A DNA stretch of 63,462 nt from a virus. A program made the position numbers and the translations under genes. Positions 8,577 to 16,010 of the stretch are shown here, in pieces (within the stretch, counting starts at the first letter, position 1; the number at the start of each line of letters is the position of its first letter). Under the pieces are notes generated by a model. That model saw nothing but the letters and a program-made list of their open reading frames with translations, was not told the DNA's origin and made no database searches. The stretch is taken from IMG/VR virus record IMGVR_UViG_3300021185_002499, positions 1 to 63,462 of that record, one strand, 5' to 3'.

Positions 8577-9016
8577 TATCTTTTTAGATCTTTATTCATA
8601 TCATCTATAGCTGAATTATAAACTTTATCAGTATAGCTTTTGTTTTTATTGAACACACTACGCCGAGATATAGGTAAATCTTCTGTGCCTAGAAGTATTC
8701 TATATATTCTAGCTATTAGGTATTTGCACTTTGTAGATACCTTGTATACATTATATTTAATTGTAGTGTGATTTCTTTTTGAATAAACCTCTATCCAGCC
8801 TTCTCTTCGCAATCTTTCCCACCTATTTTTATCCCAAGAATATATATAGGTTCCTTTTATATAATCATTACGTGTAAAAGTTTGTAAGCAATCAAAATGA
8901 ATTAATAATTCTAATTCAGCATCCGTAAGCTTATAAGTCTTACAGGCCCATTTTCTAACGAGCCTATAATACTTAAATAATCCTATGTCACGTATGTCAT
9001 CTGGCTCTAGCCTCAT
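8576..9016 (-). CDS. Winged-helix-like (MarR-type) protein
   Basis: A 146-residue protein. The middle region (LTDAELELLIHFD, then FTRNDYIKGT, then NRWERLRREGWIEVY) has the helix-helix-wing rhythm of a MarR-like winged helix, and the C-terminus is basic. It lies directly downstream of groES with a 4-base overlap. It could be a late regulator or a virion DNA-binding protein. Only the fold is suggested by the sequence. Confidence 0.6.
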   Translation of the reverse strand: MRLEPDDIRDIGLFKYYRLVRKWACKTYKLTDAELELLIHFDCLQTFTRNDYIKGTYIYSWDKNRWERLRREGWIEVYSKRNHTTIKYNVYKVSTKCKYLIARIYRILLGTEDLPISRRSVFNKNKSYTDKVYNSAIDDMNKDLKR

Positions 9017-9273
9017 AACACTACGACTACATCTTGTTCTTTTATAACTTGCAAAAATTCACCATCGTAGTCGATACCATATCCAGCATGCTTGTCGTAG
9101 TAAATATTATTTCCAGGGGTAATTCCCTCAACGTAATTACCAACACTACGAACTTCAGCTTTTCTATATCGTATATCATCTTGATGTTTTTCAGTAAGGA
9201 TAAGCCCAGATTTTGTTGGCTGTACTTTTTCCTTAATAGGCTTGATTATAATGTATTTGTTTACAGCTTGCAT
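9013..9273 (-). CDS. groS: Phage co-chaperonin GroES
   Basis: An 86-residue GroES-like protein. MQAVNKYIIIKPIKEK is the first strand. TKSGLILTEK corresponds to the mobile loop, with a hydrophobic LIL tripeptide that would contact GroEL. VGNYVEGITPGNNIYYDK and QVIKEQDVVVVL follow the family pattern to the end. Slightly shorter than cellular GroES (about 95 residues). The gene follows groEL in the same operon, sharing one base at 9273, so the pair is likely made together to fold phage proteins. Confidence 0.85.
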   Translation of the reverse strand: MQAVNKYIIIKPIKEKVQPTKSGLILTEKHQDDIRYRKAEVRSVGNYVEGITPGNNIYYDKHAGYGIDYDGEFLQVIKEQDVVVVL

Positions 9274-10826
9274 TATTGTTCTCTTTTATTAGAAATTATA
9301 CAATCTGCTGACATAATAGTTGTTGCAACGGACACAGCATTCTTTAATGCAGTCTTTGTTACTAATACAGGATCTATAATACCTTCCTTAATTAAATTAC
9401 AAGGATCACCTGTTACAACATTAACACCCCATCCTTTTTTATAATAAGGACCATAGGTTATACCTGCGTTTTTCAATATAATTTTACAAGGAGCTTTAAT
9501 TGCTTCAAATAAAATATTATAACCAACCTTAGAGTCGGTGGCTATTTCTGATGCTGCATGATGTAATGCCATACCAGCTCCAGGAACAATACCTTCTTTT
9601 AATGCTGCTTTAACAGCATAAATAGCATCCTCAACTCTATCCTTCTTTTCTTTTAATTCTATTTTAGAATCAGCCCCTACGTATAACATTCCAACCGATC
9701 CTGATAACATAGCTTTTCTTTCCTCAAGTTTTTTAAGTAAGTAAGGATTCTTTTCATCCTTAAGCTGACCTTGAATAAGATCTAATCTTCCTTTTACTTC
9801 TTCAGAAATTTCCTCTATTGTTATAACAGTGTTCTGATCATCTGTAACAGCCTTTAAAGCTTCACCTAATACTGATTCATCAATAAGATCTAAATCATCC
9901 CCTAGTTCTTCTGAAATAACTTTTGCACCTGTTAAAGCAGCTAAGTCATCAAGCATTTCTTTTCTTAAGTTTGAAAAACCTGGAGGATCAATTACATTAA
10001 CTCTAATGTTATTGTTTACCTTATTCATTACTAAAGCTGATAAAACTTGAGGAGATACACTACCTATAATAAGTATAGCTCTCTTGTTTTTAATAGCATA
10101 TTCTAAAACAGCTTGTATTTTTCTTATTGTAGAAACTTCTGAGTCCACTAATAATACTAATGGATTCTCAAGTTCTGATTTATTTTTTTCTTTATCAGTT
10201 ATTAAGTGCTGAGACTTTAATCCTGAATCAAATTGAACACCATCAATTACTTCTACATACGTTTCATTAGTGTCTGACTCCTCCATAAGTATAACACCGT
10301 CTTTACCTACTTTATCATAAGCTCCTGCTATTAATTCTCCAAGAGTGCTATCGTTGTTTGTAGAGATGTTTGCCACATGCTCCAACATAGAATCTTTTAC
10401 AGGAGTTGATGAACTTTCTAAATAGGTTACAACTTTTTTGCTTGCTTCCAGTATTTCAGCTTTCACACGCCTTAAGTCTTTTGGAGCCTCTTTAACGTAT
10501 TGCTGTAAAATGGAGTGGGCGAGAACGGTAGATGTGGTCGTACCGTCACCCGCTTCCTTCACTGTTTTTTGTGCTGCCTCTTTAATGAGGGTTGCGCCTA
10601 TGTTCTCAACTGGATCCATAAGAACCACACTATTAGCAACAGTCACTCCGTCTTTTGTTACGATAGGTTTTCCTAAAGCGTCTTCATAAATAACACATTT
10701 ACCGGACGCTCCTAAAGTTGATGAAACTGCTTCTGCTAGTTTGTCAACCCCTACCATTATTTGTTTTTGAGCAGGATCGCCAAAAGATAAATCTTTGACA
10801 ATCTCACTAGGATGATTAAATTCCAT
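9273..10826 (-). CDS. groL: Phage chaperonin GroEL
   Basis: A 517-residue group I chaperonin (cellular forms are near 545). The ATPase signatures are present: TKDGVTVA (about 57-64), GDGTTTSTVLA (93-103) and RVEDAIYAVKAALKEG with GIVPGAG in the second equatorial half. The nucleotide-loop segment reads TLGASGK instead of the usual TLGPKG. The flexible Gly-Met tail is missing; the protein ends SNKREQ. The apical domain seems somewhat trimmed. groS follows directly. The late location suggests a role in folding virion proteins (inference). Confidence 0.93.
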   Translation of the reverse strand: MEFNHPSEIVKDLSFGDPAQKQIMVGVDKLAEAVSSTLGASGKCVIYEDALGKPIVTKDGVTVANSVVLMDPVENIGATLIKEAAQKTVKEAGDGTTTSTVLAHSILQQYVKEAPKDLRRVKAEILEASKKVVTYLESSSTPVKDSMLEHVANISTNNDSTLGELIAGAYDKVGKDGVILMEESDTNETYVEVIDGVQFDSGLKSQHLITDKEKNKSELENPLVLLVDSEVSTIRKIQAVLEYAIKNKRAILIIGSVSPQVLSALVMNKVNNNIRVNVIDPPGFSNLRKEMLDDLAALTGAKVISEELGDDLDLIDESVLGEALKAVTDDQNTVITIEEISEEVKGRLDLIQGQLKDEKNPYLLKKLEERKAMLSGSVGMLYVGADSKIELKEKKDRVEDAIYAVKAALKEGIVPGAGMALHHAASEIATDSKVGYNILFEAIKAPCKIILKNAGITYGPYYKKGWGVNVVTGDPCNLIKEGIIDPVLVTKTALKNAVSVATTIMSADCIISNKREQ

Positions 10827-10902
10827 TAAATTAAATTTTAGATTATTTTTAAATGTTTTTTGCTTTTCAGCTATATATTATATTACATTTAATTGTTTTT
10901 TT

Positions 10903-11484
10903 TTATGTTGTTTTTTTCCAATATTGTACAGGTACGCTTGAAGCTCCAACGGTTCCATCATTAATTCCTGAAGAAACAGTCCATCCTCCATAAAATCTAA
11001 TTGCATACTCTCTTCCAATAGCTGTAAACTCTTCAAGAGATATATAAGTGCTAACGGCTGCAGGCTCAAAATACGCAAATGTGCTACTAAAATTACCATC
11101 TCCATTAGTTCCTCCAGTCCCAAGCGTTAATCTAGTGAAATCAGCAGTTGATAAAGTATAGTTTGTAGATGTAGCTACATCGTTAACAGGTGTATCCGTA
11201 AGCCAACTCACTAAGTCTTTCACATAATTCAAAGCTCTCTCTTGACTATTAGCTGCCATACCTGGCCCAAATGATATATAATAATAAGGTGTTCCCACAG
11301 CGGTTAGGCCTGGGCCATTTTGCCACCAATCCTCATAAACGGATAAAGTACCGACAGGCGTATGAGTGTAATTGTATCCAAAAATAGGACCAGTGAACGG
11401 GCTTCCACCACCTTCTCCACCACCTTCTCCACCGCCACCACTAGTTACTCCATATGAACCTGGTAATATACTTGTTGGAAACAT
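10903..11484 (-). CDS. Tail appendage protein with Gly-rich hinge
   Basis: A 193-residue protein. Near the N-terminus a Gly/Glu hinge (SGGGGEGGGEGGGSPF) links a short head to a globular domain rich in aromatics (YNYTHTPVGTLSVYEDWWQNG) ending in a beta-rich WTVSSGINDGTVGASSVPVQYW. It lies directly after the 478-residue fibre gene (one-base overlap at 11484), so it may be the tip or a fibre attachment partner. No enzyme signature. Confidence 0.7.
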   Translation of the reverse strand: MFPTSILPGSYGVTSGGGGEGGGEGGGSPFTGPIFGYNYTHTPVGTLSVYEDWWQNGPGLTAVGTPYYYISFGPGMAANSQERALNYVKDLVSWLTDTPVNDVATSTNYTLSTADFTRLTLGTGGTNGDGNFSSTFAYFEPAAVSTYISLEEFTAIGREYAIRFYGGWTVSSGINDGTVGASSVPVQYWKKTT

Positions 11485-12920
11485 TAAGCTTGAGATATTG
11501 TGTAAATGTATTCAGAAGCACCAATTGCTGTAATTTGAATATAATTTACTGTTGAACTTGTTTGATCTAAAGTGCCACCTAATTTAGTACCAGTAATTGT
11601 TACTGTACCAGTACCACCTGATCCTGTTACTTTTAGTATTTTTGTTTGACCAATTGTTGTGTTTGAATACGTAATAGTAGTTGCTGTTGCATCACTTGCT
11701 AATGTTATTGGAAATACTGCAGCTGTACTAAAGTCGCTTGTAGCAGTTGTTGTACTAGATGATAATGTAACTGCTGTAGCAACTGTTTTAAATTCGTCTG
11801 AAAGATGTACGAAATCAACCGAGCCGTCCACATATTGATCAGAATCTACTGAATTTACAGCCATTTTAGCATTAGTAATGTTGGCGTCTAGTATTTTTAT
11901 CGTTGTTACGGCGTTTGAAGCTATTTCATCGTCTGTAATTTCATCTAAAGTAGCAATTGCCCCTAAATCTGTTATATCTGCAGCAACATGGTTGTGATCA
12001 CCTAGCGCAACAGTTGAACTTGTAGTTCCTGTGTCTAAAAAAGCGGCAGCCCCAAAGGTATAACTTTGAGTGGAGCCTCCTGATACAACAAAATTCAGTG
12101 TATTTGTTGTTTTAGTTATATTAGATAAGAAATAATTCTGCCCTGTAGGTGTTGACCAAGAAAATGTTCCATCTCCGTCCGATGCAAGCACCTGACCGGA
12201 AGTTCCATTACCAGATATAGCTAATTTTGCGGCAGTTACTTGAGAATCTTTAATTTTTGACGTTATTACAGCGTCGGTTTTTATTTCTAATGCTGAAACC
12301 TTGTCTAATGTAGCTAAATTACCTACTCCGGTTAGCTCTGAAAGAGAATGTACATGTCCTGCAACTGCAAAATATGACGTTGACTCATATGCTGCTGAAC
12401 CTAGCGTAACTGTTATTGTTGATGTAGGTGCCCCTGTGACACTAAACTCTAAATTATTACCATTTTTAGAAATACCGTCTAAATAAAAGTTAGTGTTTGC
12501 TGTTAATGCAGCGGCCCAAGAAAAACTTCCATCACCATCTGACACTAAATACTCTCCTGCGGATCCATTACCACTTACGTTTAAATAATCTGCAGTTATA
12601 TCATTAGTAGAAAGTATGTCTGATACAGTATGTGTATGTGTTGCTGCGGAAAAAAACGATTCAGCTTTTAAAGCAGCTGTTCCAAAACTTGCTGTTAAGT
12701 CTGATAATCCATTCCTCTCTATAGTAAGTAATCCCGCAGCACTTAAAGTTAATGTTTCAGGATAATTATTTACCGATGCTCCTCCTGATAAGCCATCTTG
12801 AAAAAACGTTCTTAAATTTTCAAGTGTAAATCTTTTTGTTGAATCATCTGAACCAGAACCTAGTAGAAAATCTGAATTTTCAGGTGTTGCGTCTATTGCG
12901 TATTCCTGTATTTGTGCCAT
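11484..12920 (-). CDS. Tail fibre protein
   Basis: A 478-residue fibre protein. The head (MAQIQEYAIDATPENSDFLL, then GSDDSTKRFTLENLRTFF) is of a type common in phage fibres. Repeated shaft units contain THTHTVSDI, GHVHSLSEL and DHNHVAADI, each followed by a beta strand; His-x-His motifs like these bind iron in trimeric T4-like fibre needles. The C-terminus resembles the 106-residue protein at 475-795. Part of the minus-strand operon, overlapping its neighbours by one base. Confidence 0.8.
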   Translation of the reverse strand: MAQIQEYAIDATPENSDFLLGSGSDDSTKRFTLENLRTFFQDGLSGGASVNNYPETLTLSAAGLLTIERNGLSDLTASFGTAALKAESFFSAATHTHTVSDILSTNDITADYLNVSGNGSAGEYLVSDGDGSFSWAAALTANTNFYLDGISKNGNNLEFSVTGAPTSTITVTLGSAAYESTSYFAVAGHVHSLSELTGVGNLATLDKVSALEIKTDAVITSKIKDSQVTAAKLAISGNGTSGQVLASDGDGTFSWSTPTGQNYFLSNITKTTNTLNFVVSGGSTQSYTFGAAAFLDTGTTSSTVALGDHNHVAADITDLGAIATLDEITDDEIASNAVTTIKILDANITNAKMAVNSVDSDQYVDGSVDFVHLSDEFKTVATAVTLSSSTTTATSDFSTAAVFPITLASDATATTITYSNTTIGQTKILKVTGSGGTGTVTITGTKLGGTLDQTSSTVNYIQITAIGASEYIYTISQA

Positions 12921-13156
12921 TATTTAGTGTTGTTTTTCTTTGTGCCTTTTCCAAAGCCTGATCTATTTCTTGCTGCAGATACGAATGACGATGTTGTATG
13001 ATCATAGTCCATACCATCTATATTCTTACCTTCTTTTTTTGCTGCTCTGCGCTTACGTTGGTTTTCAGCCTTCATCGCACGACGCCGAGGGCTCATAGCT
13101 ACGGCCTTATCTCGGACCTTCTTACGACGCCGCGCTTCAGGAGAAAGCTTTTGCAT
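12920..13156 (-). CDS. Small basic phage protein
   Basis: A 78-residue, highly basic protein. Arg/Lys-rich N-terminal half (SPEARRRKKVRDKAVAMSPRRR), then IDGMDYDHTTSSFVSAARNR and GFGKGTKKNN. The DYDH...F(V/I)S...NR segment recalls small phage proteins seen near structural genes; I do not know a function. Charge suggests nucleic-acid binding. Overlaps both neighbours by one base. Confidence 0.65.
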   Translation of the reverse strand: MQKLSPEARRRKKVRDKAVAMSPRRRAMKAENQRKRRAAKKEGKNIDGMDYDHTTSSFVSAARNRSGFGKGTKKNNTK

Positions 13157-13713
13157 TACTTTTTCTTTAATGCTTTTACACCTTTCATTTTAGCAGGTGA
13201 TTTGCCTTTATTTTTTGATTTAGCCTTAACAGTTGACTCAACTACAACCTTTGTTCCGTCAGCTAAAGTTCTATATTTAGTTCTACCAGACTTGTCTTTT
13301 GCTGTACCAGCTAATCCAGTTCCAGATCTTTTAGAGCTACCAGCTTCTATTGTAGTTTTAGTACCTATTCTACCTTCACCTTGTCTAGCTGCCATTGTGC
13401 TTTCAGATTTTCTTTCTGAAGTAGTTTTTTTCCCGGCAGAACGAGGTACTACTCTTTTTACAGTCTGCTTAGTTACTTTTTGTGTTGTACCACGACCTCC
13501 TTTTATCTTAACGTCTTTAGATTCAGCTTTGTCTATATCAACATCAACCACGTCAAGTTTCTTTTTTACAGGTGATTTGCCATATGACTTAGCTGGTGAT
13601 GATTCTGGTGCTGCTTTAATAGCATCCTGCAACTGTTGAGGTAAGTTACCCTGTTTACCCGTCAACGCTTTCATTAATGGCGTCTTCGGATTCATTTTAA
13701 ATGGTGATCCCAT
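13156..13713 (-). CDS. Basic SPxK-rich protein, possible virion DNA-binding
   Basis: A 185-residue Lys/Ser/Thr-rich protein, probably mostly disordered. It contains SPAK, SPVKKK and a C-terminal SPAKMK, motifs like the SPKK minor-groove-binding repeats of histone H1. The N-terminal MGSPFKMNPKTPLMKAL and GKQGNLPQQLQDAI form a more regular segment. It is the first gene of the left minus-strand operon, next to the divergent control region. DNA compaction or packaging is a reasonable inference, not shown. Confidence 0.7.
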   Translation of the reverse strand: MGSPFKMNPKTPLMKALTGKQGNLPQQLQDAIKAAPESSPAKSYGKSPVKKKLDVVDVDIDKAESKDVKIKGGRGTTQKVTKQTVKRVVPRSAGKKTTSERKSESTMAARQGEGRIGTKTTIEAGSSKRSGTGLAGTAKDKSGRTKYRTLADGTKVVVESTVKAKSKNKGKSPAKMKGVKALKKK

Positions 13714-13756
13714 AATTTTGTTTTAAGATTAATCTATTTTTTTTACATGTATCTTT

Positions 13757-13771
13757 GATAATGTTATTATC
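13757..13771. repeat. Perfect palindrome GATAAT-GTT-ATTATC
   Basis: Two 6-base arms with a 3-base centre, located about 45 bases upstream of the leftward gene start at 13713. It is a possible binding site for a dimeric regulator or part of the leftward promoter. Short enough to arise by chance in A+T-rich DNA. Confidence 0.4.
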
Positions 13772-13798
13772 ACATCATATATATAAGACTTAAAAAAG

Positions 13799-13845
13799 TG
13801 TGACGTTAGCCCCCTATTATATTATCTTAACAGGCTATTGTCGCA
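13799..13845. promoter_or_regulatory. Operator-like inverted repeat, copy 1
   Basis: Arms TGTGACGTTAGCC (13799-13811) and GGCTATTGTCGCA (13833-13845), imperfectly inverted, with a 21-base spacer. The same element, with the same arm length and spacer, recurs at 20112-20158, and in reverse orientation with a shorter spacer at 16899-16936. A repeated, spaced inverted site in gaps between genes fits a phage regulator or replication protein (inference). Confidence 0.7.
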
Positions 13846-13996
13846 TTACGCTGAAATTGTTATTAGATATATAGAGGTTTTGTATTACACATAACTATTT
13901 GAGAACCAGCCACTTAACTAAAACTCATATTCTAAACCCACCCCCCTACTGATTGGTAATCAAGCACTTAAGCTTTTGCCTTTTTGTTTTTGTTTT

Positions 13997-14035
13997 TTAC
14001 AGAGTAAGCACGAGGTAGTTTGGATAATATGGTTA
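13997..14035 (+). promoter_or_regulatory. 39-base phage promoter repeat, copy 1
   Basis: Matches the family consensus of three boxes in fixed register: TTACAgaG, then TAAGCACGA, eight variable bases, then GGATAATAT. No gene starts directly after it; copy 2 follows about 45 bases downstream, so two tandem starts may feed the first gene at 14132. Confidence 0.75.
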
Positions 14036-14074
14036 GGCTTTGACCTTTGTTTTGAGAAATTAATATTTTTATTT

Positions 14075-14113
14075 TTACAGAGTAAACACGAGGGATAATG
14101 GATAATATATATG
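14075..14113 (+). promoter_or_regulatory. 39-base phage promoter repeat, copy 2
   Basis: TTACAGAG, TAAACACGA, eight bases, GGATAATATATATG, gap-free against the other copies. Lies 18 bases upstream of the ATG at 14132, with an A-rich leader between. Confidence 0.85.
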
Positions 14114-14131
14114 TAACAAAAAAACAATAAT

Positions 14132-14302
14132 ATGAAAACTTTTATAACTTACAAAATTAATAATGATTTCTTTGAATTAGATTATAATAATTATAAAGAA
14201 GAAGAGAAAGAAATGTTAAACTATATTAAAGAAAATAATATAAAAGAATTTAAAAGATTAGAAAATAATAAAGGTTATAGGTTTAATGTTTTTACAAAGT
14301 AA
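14132..14302 (+). CDS. Small early protein, Lys/Asn-rich
   Basis: A 56-residue frame from the first ATG after promoter copy 2. Charged and Asn/Tyr-rich (MKTFITYKINNDFF...), no recognisable motif. Its last codons and stop (ACA AAG TAA) form part of promoter copy 3, so gene end and next promoter are fused. Function unknown. Confidence 0.65.
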   Translation: MKTFITYKINNDFFELDYNNYKEEEKEMLNYIKENNIKEFKRLENNKGYRFNVFTK

Positions 14303-14330
14303 ACACGACCTCAACTGGATAATATATATG
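14292..14330 (+). promoter_or_regulatory. 39-base phage promoter repeat, copy 3
   Basis: TTACAAAG, TAAACACGA, eight bases, GGATAATATATATG. The first box lies inside the end of the upstream gene. The downstream leader GAACATTAAAACACACAC repeats, at its start, the leader after copy 5. Confidence 0.85.
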
Positions 14331-14349
14331 AACATTAAAACACACACAC

Positions 14350-14484
14350 ATGAATAAATATCTAATAACACTTGCACTCGAAACATTACTTGAACAGGTA
14401 GTTGACTCAAGAGAAAACTCTAACGATTACAAAGATCGAATAAAAGAAATTGAAGAACAAATAAAAATAGTAAAAAAACTTTAA
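14350..14484 (+). CDS. Small early protein, helical
   Basis: A 44-residue frame starting after the A/C-rich leader of promoter copy 3. Leu-rich then charged (DYKDRIKEIEEQIKIVKKL), likely one long amphipathic helix or coiled coil. No known family; no Shine-Dalgarno. Confidence 0.6.
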   Translation: MNKYLITLALETLLEQVVDSRENSNDYKDRIKEIEEQIKIVKKL

Positions 14485-14495
14485 AACATACACGC

Positions 14496-14639
14496 ATGGA
14501 ATTTAATAGACTCGAACTCGAACTACTAAGATATGCAATGGAAGACTTTGCAAACAACGATCAACATACTGAATCAAGTCAATACAAAGCATTTGAAATT
14601 GTAACTAAAATAGATAAAATGATTAACAATATTAAGTAA
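14496..14639 (+). CDS. Small early protein
   Basis: A 47-residue frame (MEFNRLELELLRYAMEDFAN...), predicted helical, 11 bases after the previous gene, so probably cotranscribed from copy 3. No motif recognised. Confidence 0.6.
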   Translation: MEFNRLELELLRYAMEDFANNDQHTESSQYKAFEIVTKIDKMINNIK

Positions 14640-14717
14640 AATAAGTTAATTACACACATACACACACTGAACTACACCTATACCACTAAAAATACTAATA
14701 AATAAAACACATACCTT

Positions 14718-14894
14718 ATGACTAGTGAATTAAGTAAAAGAATAGCTAAACAAAATGCTAAAACTGAAAGACAAATGGGTTTCTATACTCTTGGTATGAA
14801 AAACGTTACACGAGTTACCTTCTCACGTAATGCTCAATGGAACCAAATAGACACAACTAAGGTTTACTATGCTCAAACCAAATTACAAGCTTAA
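14718..14894 (+). CDS. Small basic early protein
   Basis: A 58-residue basic protein (MTSELSKRIAKQNAKTERQM... then VTRVTFSRNAQWNQIDTTKV). Its final codons (TTA CAA GCT TAA) are the first box of promoter copy 4. No family recognised; the charge allows nucleic-acid or RNA polymerase binding, but this is a guess. Confidence 0.6.
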   Translation: MTSELSKRIAKQNAKTERQMGFYTLGMKNVTRVTFSRNAQWNQIDTTKVYYAQTKLQA

Positions 14895-14921
14895 TACGTG
14901 TTTAAACGGATAATATAAATG
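14883..14921 (+). promoter_or_regulatory. 39-base phage promoter repeat, copy 4
   Basis: TTACAAGC, TTAATACGT, eight bases, GGATAATATAAATG. The middle box is the most divergent of the seven (TACGT in place of CACGA), but the register is kept. It precedes the ATG at 14935 by 13 bases. Confidence 0.75.
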
Positions 14922-14934
14922 TAAAACAACTAAT

Positions 14935-15108
14935 ATGAAATACAATACTTCACTACATAACTACTTTAATCAACACAAATCACTTGGCAAACTATTCAAT
15001 GATATGAATGACGTAGACGTCGCTATTGATCCTGACCACAACACAAAAATGTACTTAAGAGGTTTGGGTATGAGTGAAGAAAAGATAAACAAAATAATAA
15101 ATAAATAA
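14935..15108 (+). CDS. Small early protein
   Basis: A 57-residue frame (MKYNTSLHNYFNQHKSLGKL...) ending in a helix LRGLGMSEEKINKIINK. First gene after promoter copy 4. Function unknown. Confidence 0.6.
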   Translation: MKYNTSLHNYFNQHKSLGKLFNDMNDVDVAIDPDHNTKMYLRGLGMSEEKINKIINK

Positions 15109-15109
15109 T

Positions 15110-15283
15110 ATGTTACAACAACTACACGAAATACATGGCAAACTAGATATGCTACAAGACTTAAAAATACAAGGTCTAGGATTATCACTCGATCAACAAC
15201 AACAACTACTTATCATTCACCAACAATTGCTCGATCAAAAGTTTCAACTAGAAAGACAAATTAAAAAAGAATATATACTATGA
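15110..15283 (+). CDS. Small Gln/Leu-rich early protein
   Basis: A 57-residue frame one base after the previous stop. Very rich in Gln and Leu (a DQQQQLLIIHQQLLDQKF segment), so a probable coiled coil that may oligomerise. No known family. Its stop overlaps the next start (ATGA). Confidence 0.6.
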   Translation: MLQQLHEIHGKLDMLQDLKIQGLGLSLDQQQQLLIIHQQLLDQKFQLERQIKKEYIL

Positions 15284-15387
15284 TGAATCAATACTACTTA
15301 GAAGAAATGCTTGCTAATACAAGCTACACTGAAGAACAGATAACTGAAATGGAAAACTGGGAAATTGAAATGCACTTAGGATTATGA
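15280..15387 (+). CDS. Tiny acidic early protein
   Basis: A 35-residue frame with two possible starts (15280 or 15283) and an acidic helix (SYTEEQITEMENWEIEMHLG). ATGA overlaps on both sides mean translation is probably coupled with its neighbours. Function unknown. Confidence 0.5.
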   Translation: MMNQYYLEEMLANTSYTEEQITEMENWEIEMHLGL

Positions 15388-15530
15388 AAACTAAAGATAA
15401 ATTATACGACTTACGTCAAGCTATTGATGACCTTGTTGCGATCGGTCCAGACTATGCACACTTTATGAATGCACAAATTGCACACAAAAATTTAAAGAAG
15501 ATTAAAAAACTATTAGAATACGTAGGCTAA
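15384..15530 (+). CDS. Small early protein
   Basis: A 48-residue helical protein (MKTKDKLYDLRQAIDDLVAI... HKNLKKIKKLLEYVG). Overlaps the previous gene by 4 bases. No family recognised. Confidence 0.6.
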   Translation: MKTKDKLYDLRQAIDDLVAIGPDYAHFMNAQIAHKNLKKIKKLLEYVG

Positions 15531-15543
15531 ATGCTATACACAA

Positions 15544-15582
15544 TTACAAGCCTAACACGAATAATATCGGATAATATATATG
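15544..15582 (+). promoter_or_regulatory. 39-base phage promoter repeat, copy 5
   Basis: TTACAAGC, CTAACACGA, eight bases, GGATAATATATATG. Lies fully in the gap between genes, 20 bases upstream of the ATG at 15603. The leader after it (GAACATTAAAACA) repeats that of copy 3. Confidence 0.88.
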
Positions 15583-15602
15583 AACATTAAAACAAAACAA
15601 AT

Positions 15603-15803
15603 ATGAAAACATTTGACAGATACAAACAAAACTTAAAACAAGTCGGTAACGACATCTATTCTTACGATACTGTTGTTGCACAAATAAAAGATAACAAGCT
15701 TCATTTGATGAACTGGCATGTACCCGGCGTTGGATCACACAGCGTTACAACGTCGAAGCATGTTAACTATGTAGCACAGCAACTTAATCTTGAAATAGCA
15801 TGA
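15603..15803 (+). CDS. Small early protein
   Basis: A 66-residue protein with alternating beta and helix segments (TVVAQIKDNKLHLMNWHVPGVGSHSVTTSKH). The NKLHLMNWHVPGVGSHSVTTS section looks like a small folded domain of a type met in phage genomes, but I cannot name it. Follows promoter copy 5. Confidence 0.65.
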   Translation: MKTFDRYKQNLKQVGNDIYSYDTVVAQIKDNKLHLMNWHVPGVGSHSVTTSKHVNYVAQQLNLEIA

Positions 15804-16006
15804 AGAAATTAATATTACAAAGACATGACATTTATAGTCATTACTACAAGGATTTTAATGATGGAAAATTTTACGAGGTTAATGCCTTTGACGTTGATCC
15901 AATAAGCAATAGAATTGTAAATAAAGATTTTAAAGATTCAGATTTCAGCAAAAGAAAAGAAATTAAAGATGAATTTAAAAACCCAAAATTTATAGAAACA
16001 ATATAA
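15800..16006 (+). CDS. Small early protein
   Basis: A 68-residue, charged protein (MKKLILQRHDIYSHYYKDFN...) overlapping the previous gene by 4 bases (ATGA). No motif recognised. Confidence 0.6.
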   Translation: MKKLILQRHDIYSHYYKDFNDGKFYEVNAFDVDPISNRIVNKDFKDSDFSKRKEIKDEFKNPKFIETI

Positions 16007-16010
16007 AAGC

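Larger units (their letters stand above)
13714..13996. promoter_or_regulatory. Divergent intergenic control region
   Basis: Non-coding DNA between the minus-strand basic-protein gene and the first plus-strand promoter copy. It holds a perfect short palindrome (13757-13771), the first copy of the operator-like inverted repeat (13799-13845), a C-rich run (about 13938-13948, CCCACCCCCC) and a T-rich tract leading into promoter copy 1. It must carry at least one leftward promoter. It could also include a replication origin, but no DnaA-box match stands out. Confidence 0.7.

Noticed and set aside
12998-13639. Long plus-strand open frame (over 200 codons) opposite the basic-protein genes
   Set aside because: It is antisense to two Lys/Arg-rich genes whose codon composition leaves the reverse frame open; its Phe/Leu/Ser-rich product looks like a shadow.
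13750-13757. TATCTTTG, a match to the Bacteroidetes -7 element TAnnTTTG on the plus strand
   Set aside because: No TTG element at the right distance upstream and no plus-strand gene near; expected by chance in A+T-rich DNA.
13766-13774. Possible DnaA box in the divergent region (TTATCACAT)
   Set aside because: One base short of the TTATNCACA consensus, and alone; not enough to call an origin.
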